A program made the translations under genes and the position numbers. The notes beneath the pieces are model-generated. The model saw nothing but the letters and a program-made list of their open reading frames with translations, was not told the DNA's origin and did not search any database. From Pseudomonas viridiflava (lineage in GTDB: Bacteria; Pseudomonadota; Gammaproteobacteria; Pseudomonadales; Pseudomonadaceae): a stretch of DNA of 64,000 bases. This document shows positions 24,760 to 34,482 of the stretch, one piece after another; position 1 is the stretch's first letter; the number at the start of each line of letters is the position of its first letter. The stretch spans positions 62,001 to 126,000 of the forward strand of contig NZ_UUOC01000029.1 of assembly GCF_900590755.1 (NCBI RefSeq). Reading direction: 5' to 3'.

Positions 24760-26790
24760 TCAAACCTCAATCATCTCCCTGACCTTCGCCGTCAGGTGAT
24801 CGAACGCAAAGGGCTTGGTGATCATCTGCATCCCTTCATCCAGAAAACCCGCCCTGACGGCGGCGTGTTCGGCATATCCAGTAATAAACAACACCTTGAG
24901 GCCAGGCCGGAACTGACGGGCGATTTCTGCCAGTTGGCGGCCATTCATGCCCGGCAGGCCGACGTCGCTGATCAGCAGATCAATACGCTGTCCTGACTCC
25001 AGGATGGGCACTGCTTCAGCCCCATCACCGGCCTCGACGAACTTGTAGCCCAGCTCGCTGAGCACTTCGCTGACCAGCGCTCGTACCGCCGGATCATCCT
25101 CGACGATCAGGACGGTTTCACCGTCCCTGGCCAGGGTTTCGGTGCTGATGTACGGCTCGTCATCCTGGGCTTGCTGACCTTTGAAGCGCGGCAGATACAG
25201 TTCGACGGTCGTCCCTTTGCCCACTTCGCTGGTGATGGACACATGCCCGTGTGATTGCTTGCTGAAGCCGTAAATCATCGACAAGCCAAGCCCTGTGCCC
25301 TGACCGATGGGTTTGGTGGTGAAAAACGGATCGAACGCCCGGTTGATGACGCTCTGTGGCATTCCGCAACCGGTGTCACTGACGCTCAGCACCACATAAT
25401 CACCGGGCAGCAGATTTTCGTGGGCATTGGTGAACGAGGTGTCCAGCTGCTTGTTTGAAGATTCGACAATCAGCAGACCGCCTTCGGGCATGGCGTCCCT
25501 GGCGTTGATCACCAGGTTGAGGAGGGCGCTTTCCAATTGGTTCGGGTCGGCCTCGGCAGTCCAGAGCTCGTCGCTCAGGTGCATTTCAAGGCGAATGCTC
25601 TCGTTGATGCTGCGATGCAGCAGTTCACCCATGGACCGCACCAGCTCATTGAGTTCCACGGGCTTGGAGTCCAGCGACTGGCGCCGGGAGAAGGCCAGCA
25701 ACCGGTGAGTCAGGGCCGCCGCCCGGTTGGCGGAGGTCACGCCCAGCTCGATCAGATTATCCAGGTCTTCGGTGCGCCCCCTGGCGAGGCGTCTGCGCAG
25801 CAGTTCCAGGCTGCCGATGATCCCGGTGAGCATGTTGTTGAAGTCATGGGCGATACCGCCAGTGAGTTGGCCTACCGCTTCCATTTTTTGCGACTGGCGC
25901 AGCACTTCCTCGTTATGGCGCAATTGCGAGGTGCGCTCTTCAACCTGCTGCTCCAGGGTTTCGTTGAGGCGCCGCAACTGGCCTTCGGCCTGCTTGCGTT
26001 CAGTGATGTCCGAGGTCACGCCCACTAGCGAGCTCACACGACCATTCTTGGCCCTGATCGCCCGGGCACGCACATCGACCCAATTCAACGAGCCATCTGG
26101 CCAAAGGTTGCGGTATTCGATGATGAAGTCTTCGCCACTGTCCAGGCTACGCTGCAATGCCGACTGCATGCGCGGCTGATCGGCAGGGTAAACCGTTTCC
26201 AGCCAGTCCTCATAAGCGAAGGGCGCATCTTCGCCGCGCCCATAGTGCGATTTGGTGATGTCGGAACAGCTCAGGGTGAGGAATTCCGCTTCAAGTTGCC
26301 AGGAGCCCAGCCGCCCGGCCTTCAGGGCATTCTGCAGACGTTGCTCGGCCTCGACCATATCGGCCATGCGTGCCCTGGCTTCGTATTGCCTGCGTCTGCC
26401 GCGAATGGCAGTGGTCACCAGGCTCACCAGCGTTGCCGGATGGAAGGGCCGTTCCAGAAACGTGACGTTGCCCAGCAGGGTGCCGAGAAACGCCGAAGGA
26501 TTCTGCTCCGGCCCGCCATGGCGGGTCAGCAGTACGATAGGAATATCTGACCAGGTGGGTTGGTGCTCGAGGGTTTGAACCAGTGAACTAATATCGCCCT
26601 CCCGCAACGCCTCGTCAGCAATGATCGCCATACCCGCACCGAGGATCAGCTCTTCATTGAGCTCGGTGAGATTGTGGGCGGCCAGGGCCGGAAATCCGGC
26701 TTCCTGCAAAATCATTAATGCGATCTGGCTGTCCCGACCTTTGGGGGCGAGAATGATTGCCCGTTCCGATAACAGCCCTGGTGTGCTCAC
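24760..26790 (-). CDS. PAS-containing hybrid histidine kinase
   Basis: A 676-residue soluble kinase starting at GTG 26790, whose first bases overlap the KaiC stop codon (GTGA). Domains: an N-terminal receiver-like domain (~10-130) with an atypical acidic pattern; a PAS domain (~150-275) with YRNLWPDGSLNWVDVRARAI and a PAC-like VTSDITERKQAE; HisKA with GGIAHDFNNMLTGIIG (His315); a HATPase with SDTGCGMPQSVINRAFDPFF and GLGLSMIYGFSKQSHGH; and a C-terminal receiver with Asp609 (ISDVGLPGMNG). This is the FixL-like blue-light/redox kinase architecture, but the PAS core shows no recognisable haem or flavin Cys motif. It is co-transcribed with, and translationally coupled to, the KaiC-like gene. Confidence 0.9.
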   Translation of the reverse strand: MSTPGLLSERAIILAPKGRDSQIALMILQEAGFPALAAHNLTELNEELILGAGMAIIADEALREGDISSLVQTLEHQPTWSDIPIVLLTRHGGPEQNPSAFLGTLLGNVTFLERPFHPATLVSLVTTAIRGRRRQYEARARMADMVEAEQRLQNALKAGRLGSWQLEAEFLTLSCSDITKSHYGRGEDAPFAYEDWLETVYPADQPRMQSALQRSLDSGEDFIIEYRNLWPDGSLNWVDVRARAIRAKNGRVSSLVGVTSDITERKQAEGQLRRLNETLEQQVEERTSQLRHNEEVLRQSQKMEAVGQLTGGIAHDFNNMLTGIIGSLELLRRRLARGRTEDLDNLIELGVTSANRAAALTHRLLAFSRRQSLDSKPVELNELVRSMGELLHRSINESIRLEMHLSDELWTAEADPNQLESALLNLVINARDAMPEGGLLIVESSNKQLDTSFTNAHENLLPGDYVVLSVSDTGCGMPQSVINRAFDPFFTTKPIGQGTGLGLSMIYGFSKQSHGHVSITSEVGKGTTVELYLPRFKGQQAQDDEPYISTETLARDGETVLIVEDDPAVRALVSEVLSELGYKFVEAGDGAEAVPILESGQRIDLLISDVGLPGMNGRQLAEIARQFRPGLKVLFITGYAEHAAVRAGFLDEGMQMITKPFAFDHLTAKVREMIEV

Positions 26791-28271
26791 GCGTCTTCGT
26801 CTCGCATCAGCGGATTGTTCTCGCCGAAGTAATGTGGAACGCCCCGCAGAACGCCTTGGAATGCTTCAAGCGGTGCGCCGATCTTGAGGCCCTGACTGCT
26901 GATGCGATATTCACGGATGGTGGATTCGTGTGTACCGGTTCGTTTCTTGATGATCGACACCGCACGGCGAACCTGACCCATTGCTTCGAAATAGCGTAAC
27001 AGGATCACGGTGTCCGCCAGATAGGTAATGTCCACCGGCGCGCGCATGTCGCCTACTAACCCGTGCTGGGCAACGGTCATGAACGTCGACGCGCCCTTGC
27101 GGTTGAGGTACAGCAACAGCTCATGCATGTGCAGTACCAGGGCATTTTCCTCGGGCATCGCCGCCTGGTAGCCGTTGATGCTGTCGATGACCACGGTCTT
27201 GATCTGCTGCTTGTCGACGCAGCTGCGTACCCGGTGAGCGAACTCGCCCGGTGAAAGCTCGGCGGCGTCCACCTGTTCAATGATCAAGTTGCCGGTTTCC
27301 TGAAGCGCCCGCAGGTCGATGCCCATTTTCAGCATGCGATCAAACAGCAAGCCCATCTCTTCGTCGAAGATGAACAAGCCCACTCGCTCCCCACGGGCCA
27401 CCGCCGCAGCGGCAAATACCAGGGAAATAAGGGATTTGCCCGTGCCGGCCGGTCCCAGAATCAACGTGCTGGAACCGCCGTCGATTCCGCCGCCGAGCAA
27501 GGCATCAAGTTCGGCGATGCCGCTTGAAACGACTTGGCGCTGGTAACCGTGCCGATGCTCGGCCGCCACTAGCCTGGGAAATACATGTATCCCGTCGGCC
27601 ATGATGGTGAAATCGTGGAAGCCGCCGCGGTACTTCTGCCCGCGATACTTCACGACCCGCAAGCGACGTCGTTCGGCGCCATAGTTGGGGGTCAGCTCCT
27701 CAAGGCGGATAACCCCGTGAGCAACACTGTGTACGGTTTTGTCCAGAGCCTCGGTAGTCAGATCATCCAGCAACAGGACGGTGGCGTCATAGCGCGCAAA
27801 GTAGTGTTTGATCGCCAGGATCTGGCGTCGGTAGCGCAGGGAGCTTTGCGCCAACAGGCGAATTTCGGAAAGGCTGTCAATCACCACTCGGGTGGGCTTG
27901 ACGCGCTCGACCACTTCAAAGATTTGCCGGGTGGCTTCGCCCAGCTCCAGGTCCGAGGAATACAACAGACTCTGGTGTTGTTCGGCGTTGAGCAAACTTT
28001 CCGGGGGCGTCAGTTCAAAGATGGAGATGTTTTCGCCCAGTTCCCAACCATGGGAGGTGGCGCCTTCGCGCAGTTCCCGGTCGGTTTCCGATAGCGTGAT
28101 ATACAGACAGCGCTCGCCCGCGTCAGCGCCTGCCTGCAGAAAATGCAGGGCTACAGTGGTTTTGCCTGTGCCGGGTTCACCCTCGAGTAGAAACACATGC
28201 CGACGGGACAAGCCGCCGGCGAGAATGTCATCCAGGCCTGAGATACCGGTTGCAGCTTTTGATGTAGTCAA
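26787..28271 (-). CDS. KaiC-like double-domain ATPase
   Basis: A 494-residue protein with two RecA-like KaiC domains. Domain 1 has Walker A GEPGTGKTT (31-39) and LSETDRELREGA. Domain 2 has GPAGTGKSLISLVF (~270) and FDEEMGLLFDRML, keeping the paired acidic residues. It starts at TTG 28271, behind AGAGGG. By-eye alignment with cyanobacterial KaiC places Thr-Tyr where the Ser431-Thr432 autophosphorylation pair lies (DITYLADTVILL), so the clock phospho-cycle may differ. No kaiA or kaiB is in the window. The stop overlaps the start of the hybrid kinase gene, so the two products are probably made together and may act together in stress or redox signalling, by inference. Confidence 0.9.
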   Translation of the reverse strand: MTTSKAATGISGLDDILAGGLSRRHVFLLEGEPGTGKTTVALHFLQAGADAGERCLYITLSETDRELREGATSHGWELGENISIFELTPPESLLNAEQHQSLLYSSDLELGEATRQIFEVVERVKPTRVVIDSLSEIRLLAQSSLRYRRQILAIKHYFARYDATVLLLDDLTTEALDKTVHSVAHGVIRLEELTPNYGAERRRLRVVKYRGQKYRGGFHDFTIMADGIHVFPRLVAAEHRHGYQRQVVSSGIAELDALLGGGIDGGSSTLILGPAGTGKSLISLVFAAAAVARGERVGLFIFDEEMGLLFDRMLKMGIDLRALQETGNLIIEQVDAAELSPGEFAHRVRSCVDKQQIKTVVIDSINGYQAAMPEENALVLHMHELLLYLNRKGASTFMTVAQHGLVGDMRAPVDITYLADTVILLRYFEAMGQVRRAVSIIKKRTGTHESTIREYRISSQGLKIGAPLEAFQGVLRGVPHYFGENNPLMRDEDA

Positions 28272-28498
28272 GAATCGCCCTCTTGCGACCTTAGGAGGTG
28301 TGGCATAGCCAGGTCACTGGCCGCTGTGCTGGTTAATGCCGTTAGCACAGCTCGTTGTTTACTTACCTAATACTTGACCGCTGGGGGCGCTGAGCGTTCA
28401 GGATTTGTTGCTGGCAAGGTGATATTGCGGGTTCTGACTGGGCGGTGGCCCGCTTTGGGAGCGGTGTTTGCCCTTGTAAGCGTGGATACATCTTTTTG

Positions 28499-28791
28499 TG
28501 TACATATCCGTTGCTGCTGTTATGGCCGCTATGGGTTGCGCCCTTACGGCGCCTCACTTTTGAAAGCCGGAATGCCGGCCCAGTCAAAAGTAAGCAAAAC
28601 GCTCTTGCCCCACCACTCGGTCCCTCGCCTAGGCTCGGCATGCCCGTAATCCGACATTGCTTCGGCGGGCCGCCGCGAAGGGCCATCCCTGGCCCAGCGC
28701 GGCTAAACCGGCATCCATGCCGGCTTGCACCGCCGAATCAATATCGAATTCCGGCCAGCGTGGTTTGACGGGGCGCCTAAGATCAAAAGCC
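28499..28791 (+). repeat. Long inverted repeat, left arm
   Basis: This arm runs from GTACATATCC through GCCCTTACGGCGCCTCACTT, GTCAAAAGTAAGCAAAACGC and GGCGGGCCGCCGCGAAGGGC to GGGGCGCCTAAGATCAAAAG. It matches the reverse complement of 29405-29704 nearly throughout, with scattered substitutions. It contains internal small palindromes (CCGGAATGCCGG, CCGGCATCCATGCCGG), so it may fold into several hairpins. Confidence 0.85.
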
Positions 28792-28856
28792 AGATCAACA
28801 GCAAGATCAGAAGCGAGATCGACAGCAGGATCAGAAGCGAGATCGACAGCAGAACC
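28780..28856. repeat. Short GATC-rich tandem repeat
   Basis: Two perfect and about one diverged copy of a 26-bp unit (GATCAGAAGCGAGATCGACA then GCAG/AG). The unit carries GATC about every 13 bases. It abuts the left arm of the long inverted repeat and may have grown from its terminal AAGATCAAAAG. Confidence 0.7.
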
Positions 28857-28862
28857 GGATCC

Positions 28863-28941
28863 CTGTAGGAGCCAACTTGTTGGCGAGGCATTGGATCTGT
28901 GTTGCGAGGAATATCGCCTCGCGAACAAGTTCGCTCCTACG
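28863..28941. repeat. REP-type inverted repeat, diverged
   Basis: Left arm CTGTAGGAGCCAACTTGTTG and right arm GCGAACAAGTTCGCTCCTAC. It is related to the GAGCTTGCTCGCG family, with CAAGTTG in place of the usual core. Confidence 0.7.
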
Positions 28942-28957
28942 GATTTAGTGATTGTCT

Positions 28958-29085
28958 GTGGGAGATTCTATGTTGGCCTGCAATGCACTTTCTAGTGGGA
29001 CCGGCTTTAGCCGGGAAGGCGGCATTTCAGACAGTAAACATGAGGTGGATGTACTGGCCTCTTCCCGGCTAAAGCCGGTCCCACA
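28958..29085. repeat. Composite repeat: linked segment plus GGGACCGGC hairpin
   Basis: 28958-28989 is the inverse of 1153-1184, and 28994-29085 is the inverse counterpart of the hairpin pair at 1057-1147. The whole ~130-bp composite at 1057-1184 is therefore present here in opposite orientation. Confidence 0.8.
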
Positions 29086-29404
29086 TGAAAACGCGTCTGT
29101 GTGCGGTGTTTGCCCGCGATATAGGCGCCGAGGTCTGCCAGGTAAACCGCGTCATCGTTCATCGTCCGGATGCGGCCCAGACCAAGCGCGCTCCTACGTT
29201 GAAACGCGGCCCCCGTTGGAGCGAGGCTTGCCCGCGAATCAGACGCTGCGGCCTGTCAGGTAAACCGCGTGATCGTTCATCGCGGGCAAGCTGAGCTACA
29301 AAATCCACCGATTCCGTGTGAGCGAGCTGGCTCGCGAAGGCAGTGGTTCAGACAGCAAATACAGAGCGGTAAATCCACACTACAGGTCGGCTATCAGGTC
29401 ACCG

Positions 29405-29704
29405 AGCTTTTGATTTTGATCTTGGGCGCCCCGTTAAACCACGCTGGCCGGAATACGATATTGAGGCGGCGGGTGAACCGGCATGGATGCCGGGTTAGCC
29501 GCGCTGGGCCAAGGATGGCCCTTCGCGGCGGCCCGCCGAATCAATGTCGGATTACGGGCATGCCGAGCCTAAGCGAGGGACCGAGTGGTGGGGCAAGAGC
29601 GTTTTGCTTACTTTTGACTGGGCCGGCATTCCGGCTCTATCAAAAGTGAGGCGCCGTAAGGGCGCAACCGAGACCGGCCGTTACCGCAGGACTGGATATG
29701 TACA
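29405..29704 (-). repeat. Long inverted repeat, right arm
   Basis: This is the inverse of 28499-28791. It reads from GATCTTGGGCGCCCCGTTAA to TGGATATGTACA. A short end piece of the same family (GTACATATCCATTGCTGCCG) recurs at 63528-63556, so the family is dispersed. Confidence 0.85.
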
Positions 29705-29890
29705 AAAAATGACTTAAACACACCCCTCATCGCGGGAAAGCACCGCTCCCACAGACTTGGCATCCATCAACCACACCCCAGCGTCCGGCATCTGTCACAA
29801 CCGCTGCCTTACGATCAGCGCAACAGGCTTGTTATAGTTTCCCGGCTAGAATCCGTTGGCTACCAAAACAAAAACCAGTGAGGGACCTCC

Positions 29891-30703
29891 GTGTCTGACT
29901 ATCAATCGTTCGTCGTCGAGCTCAACGATCACATCGCCCATGTGCAAATCAACCGGCCGCACAAGCTCAACGCCATGGATGCGGCATTCTGGTCGGAAAT
30001 CGTCGAGATTTTTCAGTGGGTCGACGACACCGACGACGTCCGAGTAGTAGTCCTGAGCGGGGCCGGGGCACATTTTTCTTCGGGGATCGACCTGGCGTTG
30101 CTGGCGTCGGTCGCCAATCAGTTAGGCAAGGATGCAGGCCGCAACGCCCGCACATTGCGGCGCACCATCGAGCGGCTGCAAGCCTCGTTCACTGCCGTGG
30201 ACAATTGCCGCAAGCCCGTCCTTGCCGCCATTCAGGGTTACTGCCTGGGCGGGGCCATCGACCTTATTTCGGCCTGCGACATACGCTACTGTACCGAAGA
30301 CGCGAAGTTCGCCATCCGCGAGATCGACATGGGCATGGCCGCAGACGTCGGTACTCTGCAGCGTCTGCCACGGATCATCGGTGACGGCATCATGCGCGAA
30401 CTGGCGTACACCGGTCGAACGGTGGAGGCTGGGGAGGCGCAAACCATCGGGCTGGTCAATCGCACCTTCGCCGACACATCGGCGCTGCTGGAAGGCGTGT
30501 TCGCCATCGCTGCCGAAATCGCCAGCAAATCGCCGATTGCCATCGCCGGGACCAAGGAAATGATCACCTACATGCGTGATCACCGTATTGTTGATGGCCT
30601 GGAACACGTTGCCATCTGGAACGCTGCCATGCTGCAATCAGCGGACTTGAAACTGGCCATGGTTGCGCAGATGAGCAAGCAGAAACCCGTTTTCGACAAT
30701 TGA
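29891..30703 (+). CDS. Crotonase-family protein, dienoyl-CoA isomerase-like
   Basis: A 270-residue crotonase-fold enzyme starting at GTG 29891, behind GTGAGGGACC. The oxyanion-hole segments are [13 protein letters not shown] and [21 protein letters not shown]. The later signature [20 protein letters not shown] carries the Glu and Asp typical of delta(3,5)-delta(2,4)-dienoyl-CoA isomerase (ECH1), rather than the two Glu of enoyl-CoA hydratase. It probably shifts double bonds in odd-position unsaturated acyl-CoA during beta-oxidation. General annotation as enoyl-CoA hydratase would be less precise. It is followed 13 bases later by nudC in the same direction. Confidence 0.88.
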   Translation: MSDYQSFVVELNDHIAHVQINRPHKLNAMDAAFWSEIVEIFQWVDDTDDVRVVVLSGAGAHFSSGIDLALLASVANQLGKDAGRNARTLRRTIERLQASFTAVDNCRKPVLAAIQGYCLGGAIDLISACDIRYCTEDAKFAIREIDMGMAADVGTLQRLPRIIGDGIMRELAYTGRTVEAGEAQTIGLVNRTFADTSALLEGVFAIAAEIASKSPIAIAGTKEMITYMRDHRIVDGLEHVAIWNAAMLQSADLKLAMVAQMSKQKPVFDN

Positions 30704-30716
30704 TCAGGAGTTTTTC

Positions 30717-31553
30717 ATGTCAGGCGTGCGACGCTGGACCACTGCTGTATTGGATATCCAGGCGCCCGGCGGTTGGGCGGTCGTTCACAGCGGGCTTGGT
30801 TTTATGCTGGATGGCAACGGGGTGCTGTTCCCTCGGGAATGGCTCCGGCGTTTGAATCTGCCGGTGATCGGCGAGCACGGCATCGGTCATCTGGACGGCG
30901 AACCGGTGTACCTGCTGTTGCTCAAGGAGGCCGTGGAGGTCGAAGGTTGCACGTGGCAGGGGCTGCGTCAGTTCATGCTGGAAGGGGATTTCGATACTTT
31001 CCAGATGCTCGGTTATGCGGCGCAGATCAGCACCTGGGCCCGCGAGCATCGATTCTGTGGCAGCTGTGGTGCGCCCGTCGTGCAAGTGCCGGGGGAACGG
31101 GCCATGTACTGCGAGCATGACAACCTGCGTTTTTATCCGCGAATCTCGCCCAGCATGATCGTGCTGATCACCCGTGGCGACGAAATCCTGCTGGCCCGTT
31201 CGCCACGCTTCGTCACCGGGGTGTACAGCACGCTGGCGGGTTTCGTCGAGCCTGGTGAGTCCGCCGAAGACTGCGTGCGGCGTGAAGTCATGGAAGAGGT
31301 GCAGGTCAAGGTCAGGCACATCAAATACATGGGCAGCCAGTGCTGGCCGTTTCCACATTCGATGATGTTGGGCTTTCACGCCGAATATGAGAGCGGCGAC
31401 ATCGTGCCTCAGGCTGAGGAGATTGAAGATGCGCGCTGGTTCCGCATTGACGATTTACCGCCACTGCCCGCCAATCGGTCCATTGCGCGCTATCTGATCG
31501 AGGCTTATCTGGCCCAGCGCTCAGGCGCCCCCGAACCAGTGTTGCCAGGCTAG
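30717..31553 (+). CDS. nudC: NADH pyrophosphatase / NAD-decapping Nudix hydrolase
   Basis: A 278-residue NudC-type enzyme that cleaves NAD(H), and probably NAD-capped RNA, to NMN(H) and AMP. It has an N-terminal domain, a zinc-ribbon region (FCGSCG then [13 protein letters not shown]), the Nudix box [20 protein letters not shown], and the diagnostic [11 protein letters not shown]. Two departures from the E. coli pattern are visible. The fourth zinc Cys position (CSHC in E. coli) is Asp, and the Nudix glycine after EE is Gln. It has AGGAG before ATG 30717. Its last 33 bases overlap the convergent TauE/SafE gene tail to tail. Confidence 0.92.
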   Translation: MSGVRRWTTAVLDIQAPGGWAVVHSGLGFMLDGNGVLFPREWLRRLNLPVIGEHGIGHLDGEPVYLLLLKEAVEVEGCTWQGLRQFMLEGDFDTFQMLGYAAQISTWAREHRFCGSCGAPVVQVPGERAMYCEHDNLRFYPRISPSMIVLITRGDEILLARSPRFVTGVYSTLAGFVEPGESAEDCVRREVMEEVQVKVRHIKYMGSQCWPFPHSMMLGFHAEYESGDIVPQAEEIEDARWFRIDDLPPLPANRSIARYLIEAYLAQRSGAPEPVLPG

Positions 31554-32300
31554 GCGGACGGTCAGGCATAGCACCACGGTGATGAACACCGGGCGAATGA
31601 ATTTCGCGCCGCCCTTGATGGCGCTTCGTGCGCCAATGGCGGCGCCGCCCATCACGGCTACGCCCATGCTCAATCCCAGCAGCCAATCCACCTGCCCGGA
31701 AAAGATGAACACCGACAGTGCCGTGGCGTTGCTGACAAAGTTCATGCTGCGCGCCACGCCGCTGGCTTTCACCAGATCCAGCGGGTAAAGCAGCAGGCTG
31801 CTGACGGTCCAGAATGCCCCGGTGCCGGGCCCGGCGACGCCATCGTAAAAGCCCAGGCCCAGCCCCTGAGGCAACTGCCACTTTTTCTTGATGGGCGCGT
31901 GAGTGTCCAGAGGCGCTTTGGGCGTGCCGCCGAACAAGAGATACAGGCCACAGCCGAAGACAATCACCGGCAACATTCCGTTGATCCACGCTGCAGGCAG
32001 GTAATGAGCAATGACGGCACCGATCAGCGCGCCCACTGCCGTGCCGATCACGGCGCGAATCCATTCTTTGGGGTGGAAAAGCTTGCGTCGGTAGAAGGTA
32101 TAACTGGCGATGGCCGAACCGAAGGTCGAGCTGAGCTTGTTGGTGCCCAGCACCAGGTGGGGAGGCAGGCCCGCGGTCATTAAAGCCGGAGTGGTCAGCA
32201 AACCGCCGCCACCGGCGATGGAATCAATGAAACCGGCAACAAAGGCCACGACGGCGAGCACCGCAAGGGTGGTCAGATCGACACTCAGTTCAAAGGGCAT
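31521..32300 (-). CDS. TauE/SafE-family membrane permease
   Basis: A 259-residue integral membrane protein with about eight hydrophobic helices. The N-terminal repeat has [39 protein letters not shown]. The second half repeats the theme with [20 protein letters not shown]. These are the paired motifs of the sulfite exporter/TauE-SafE family (DUF81). Members export or import sulfur-containing or organic anions; the substrate cannot be read from the sequence. It converges on nudC with a 33-base overlap and has a tandem repeat pair upstream. Confidence 0.9.
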   Translation of the reverse strand: MPFELSVDLTTLAVLAVVAFVAGFIDSIAGGGGLLTTPALMTAGLPPHLVLGTNKLSSTFGSAIASYTFYRRKLFHPKEWIRAVIGTAVGALIGAVIAHYLPAAWINGMLPVIVFGCGLYLLFGGTPKAPLDTHAPIKKKWQLPQGLGLGFYDGVAGPGTGAFWTVSSLLLYPLDLVKASGVARSMNFVSNATALSVFIFSGQVDWLLGLSMGVAVMGGAAIGARSAIKGGAKFIRPVFITVVLCLTVRLAWQHWFGGA

Positions 32301-32399
32301 GGAGGAAGACTTTTCGGCAGTTGGGCAGAAAGGCTGCGCCAGAAGGGGTGCATATTACCGGTAAGTTTTTGGTGTGTCGTCATCACCCGCTTTTGATTT

Positions 32400-32599
32400 T
32401 GTAGGAGCTGACCGAGGTTACGAGGGCTGCGAAGGCGGTGCATCAGATGTACCGCAATTCGCAGCCTGCGGCAGCTCCTACAGGTTCTGCTTTTTATCAG
32501 GTACCCCTCGCCCTTGTAGGAGCTGACCGAGGTTACGAGGGCTGCGAAGGCGGTGTGCCGGACACACCGCTATTCGCAGCCTTCGGCAGCTCCTACAGG
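32400..32599. repeat. Two tandem copies of the TGTAGGAGCTG inverted repeat
   Basis: 32400-32484 and 32515-32599 are two units in the same orientation, 30 bases apart. Each has the longer arm (GCTGACCGAGGTTACGAGGG) on the left and the short arm (GCGGCAGCTCCTACAG or CTTCGGCAGCTCCTACAG) on the right. Their orientation is opposite to the pair at 24551-24750. They lie downstream of the SDR gene and upstream of the permease gene. Confidence 0.85.
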
Positions 32600-32613
32600 T
32601 GGTTCGTTTCACG

Positions 32614-33381
<768 letters not shown>

Positions 33382-33405
33382 ATTGTTTTCCTTATCAAGT
33401 CGCAG

Positions 33406-34482
33406 TCAGAGAGTGGATTTGCCAATCACTTGCAGGCTCATGTGCTCCAGCAGCTTGTTCATGTGGATGAACTGCGCGAAACGTTTGTCCTGCGTCTGGC
33501 CATGGAAGAAACGGTAATAGATCTGCTGCACGATGCCCGCCAGGCGGAACAGGCCGTAGGTGTAATAGAAATCGAAGTTATCGATGCGGATGCCCGAGCG
33601 TTCGGCGTAATACTCCACGAACTCACGTCGGCTGAGCATGCCCGGCGCATGGCTGGGCTGGCGTCGCATCAACTGAACCGGCGCCGGGTCGGCGGCTTCA
33701 ATCCAGTAGGCCAGGGTGTTGCCCAGGTCCATCAGCGGATCGCCGATGGTCGTCATCTCCCAATCCAGCACGCCGATGATTTGCATGGGATTGTTCGGGT
33801 CGAGCAGCACGTTATCGAAGCGGTAGTCGTTGTGCACCAGAGCTGGAATCGAGTGATCAGCCGGCATCTTGTCCGCCAGCCACGCCTTGACGGTTGCCCA
33901 TTCGGGGGCGTCGGGGGTGCGGGCCTTGTCGTAGCGCTCGCTCCAGCCACGGATCTGCCGCTCGACATAGCCCTGAGGTTTGCCCAGATCACCGAGGCCG
34001 CAGGCTTGATAATCCACCTGATGCAGCTCCACCAATCGATCAATGAAGCTTTTGCACAGGGTCTCGGTCTGGCTGGCATTCAGATTCAGTTCTGGCGGCA
34101 AGTCTGAGCGCAGGATGATGCCCTTGATGCGCTCCATGACATAAAACTCGGCGCCAATCAGGCTCTCATCCGTGCAGTGCACGAAAGCTGTCGGACAGTA
34201 AGGGAAGGCGTCCTTGAGTTGATTGATGATGCGGAATTCACGGCCCATGTCATGAGCCGAGCGGGCTTTCTGGCCGAACGGCGGTCGGCGCAGCACGAAC
34301 TCCTGATCCGGGTATTGCACCAGATAGGTCAGATTCGACGCGCCGCCGGGGAACTGGCTGATGCGCGGTAACTCCATGACCCCATTCAGGCTGGCAATGC
34401 TGGCCTTGAGGTAGGGATCAATGAGCGCAGCGTCCAGCTCTTCACCTGCGCGGATGTCTGTGGATTGGTCAGTAAGCGCCAT
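33406..34482 (-). CDS. APH-type phosphotransferase (ACAD10-like)
   Basis: A 358-residue protein of the aminoglycoside phosphotransferase/choline kinase fold. Motifs are SNLTYLVQYPDQEFVLRRPP (ATP loop with Lys/Arg), the Brenner-type catalytic loop LVHNDYRFDNVLLDP, and the metal-binding GVLDWEMTTIGDPLMDLG. This pattern is shared with ACAD10/ACAD11 N-terminal kinases that phosphorylate hydroxyacyl-CoA. With the adjacent SDR, SCP2 and phosphatase genes, a role in hydroxylated fatty-acid breakdown is plausible but inferred. Antibiotic resistance is not suggested. Confidence 0.87.
   Translation of the reverse strand: MALTDQSTDIRAGEELDAALIDPYLKASIASLNGVMELPRISQFPGGASNLTYLVQYPDQEFVLRRPPFGQKARSAHDMGREFRIINQLKDAFPYCPTAFVHCTDESLIGAEFYVMERIKGIILRSDLPPELNLNASQTETLCKSFIDRLVELHQVDYQACGLGDLGKPQGYVERQIRGWSERYDKARTPDAPEWATVKAWLADKMPADHSIPALVHNDYRFDNVLLDPNNPMQIIGVLDWEMTTIGDPLMDLGNTLAYWIEAADPAPVQLMRRQPSHAPGMLSRREFVEYYAERSGIRIDNFDFYYTYGLFRLAGIVQQIYYRFFHGQTQDKRFAQFIHMNKLLEHMSLQVIGKSTL

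Larger units (their letters stand above)
28272..29890. other. Gene-free repeat island
   Basis: I found no supportable gene in 1.6 kb. The short reading frames present all run through repeats. The stretch holds a long inverted repeat with arms at 28499-28791 and 29405-29704. The spacer contains a short tandem repeat (28780-28856), three hairpin families and several diverged half elements at 29100-29340. The last 180 bases must hold the promoter for the crotonase gene; TATAGT at 29835-29840 is a possible -10 box. Confidence 0.75.

Noticed and set aside
28363..29649. Several 90-126 codon frames inside the repeat island
   Set aside because: All are made of inverted-repeat or tandem-repeat sequence, occur in multiple frames on both strands, and lack ribosome binding sites.
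33406..34482. APH-fold protein as an aminoglycoside resistance enzyme
   Set aside because: Sequence motifs and neighbours fit the ACAD10-like acyl-CoA branch, not the resistance kinases.
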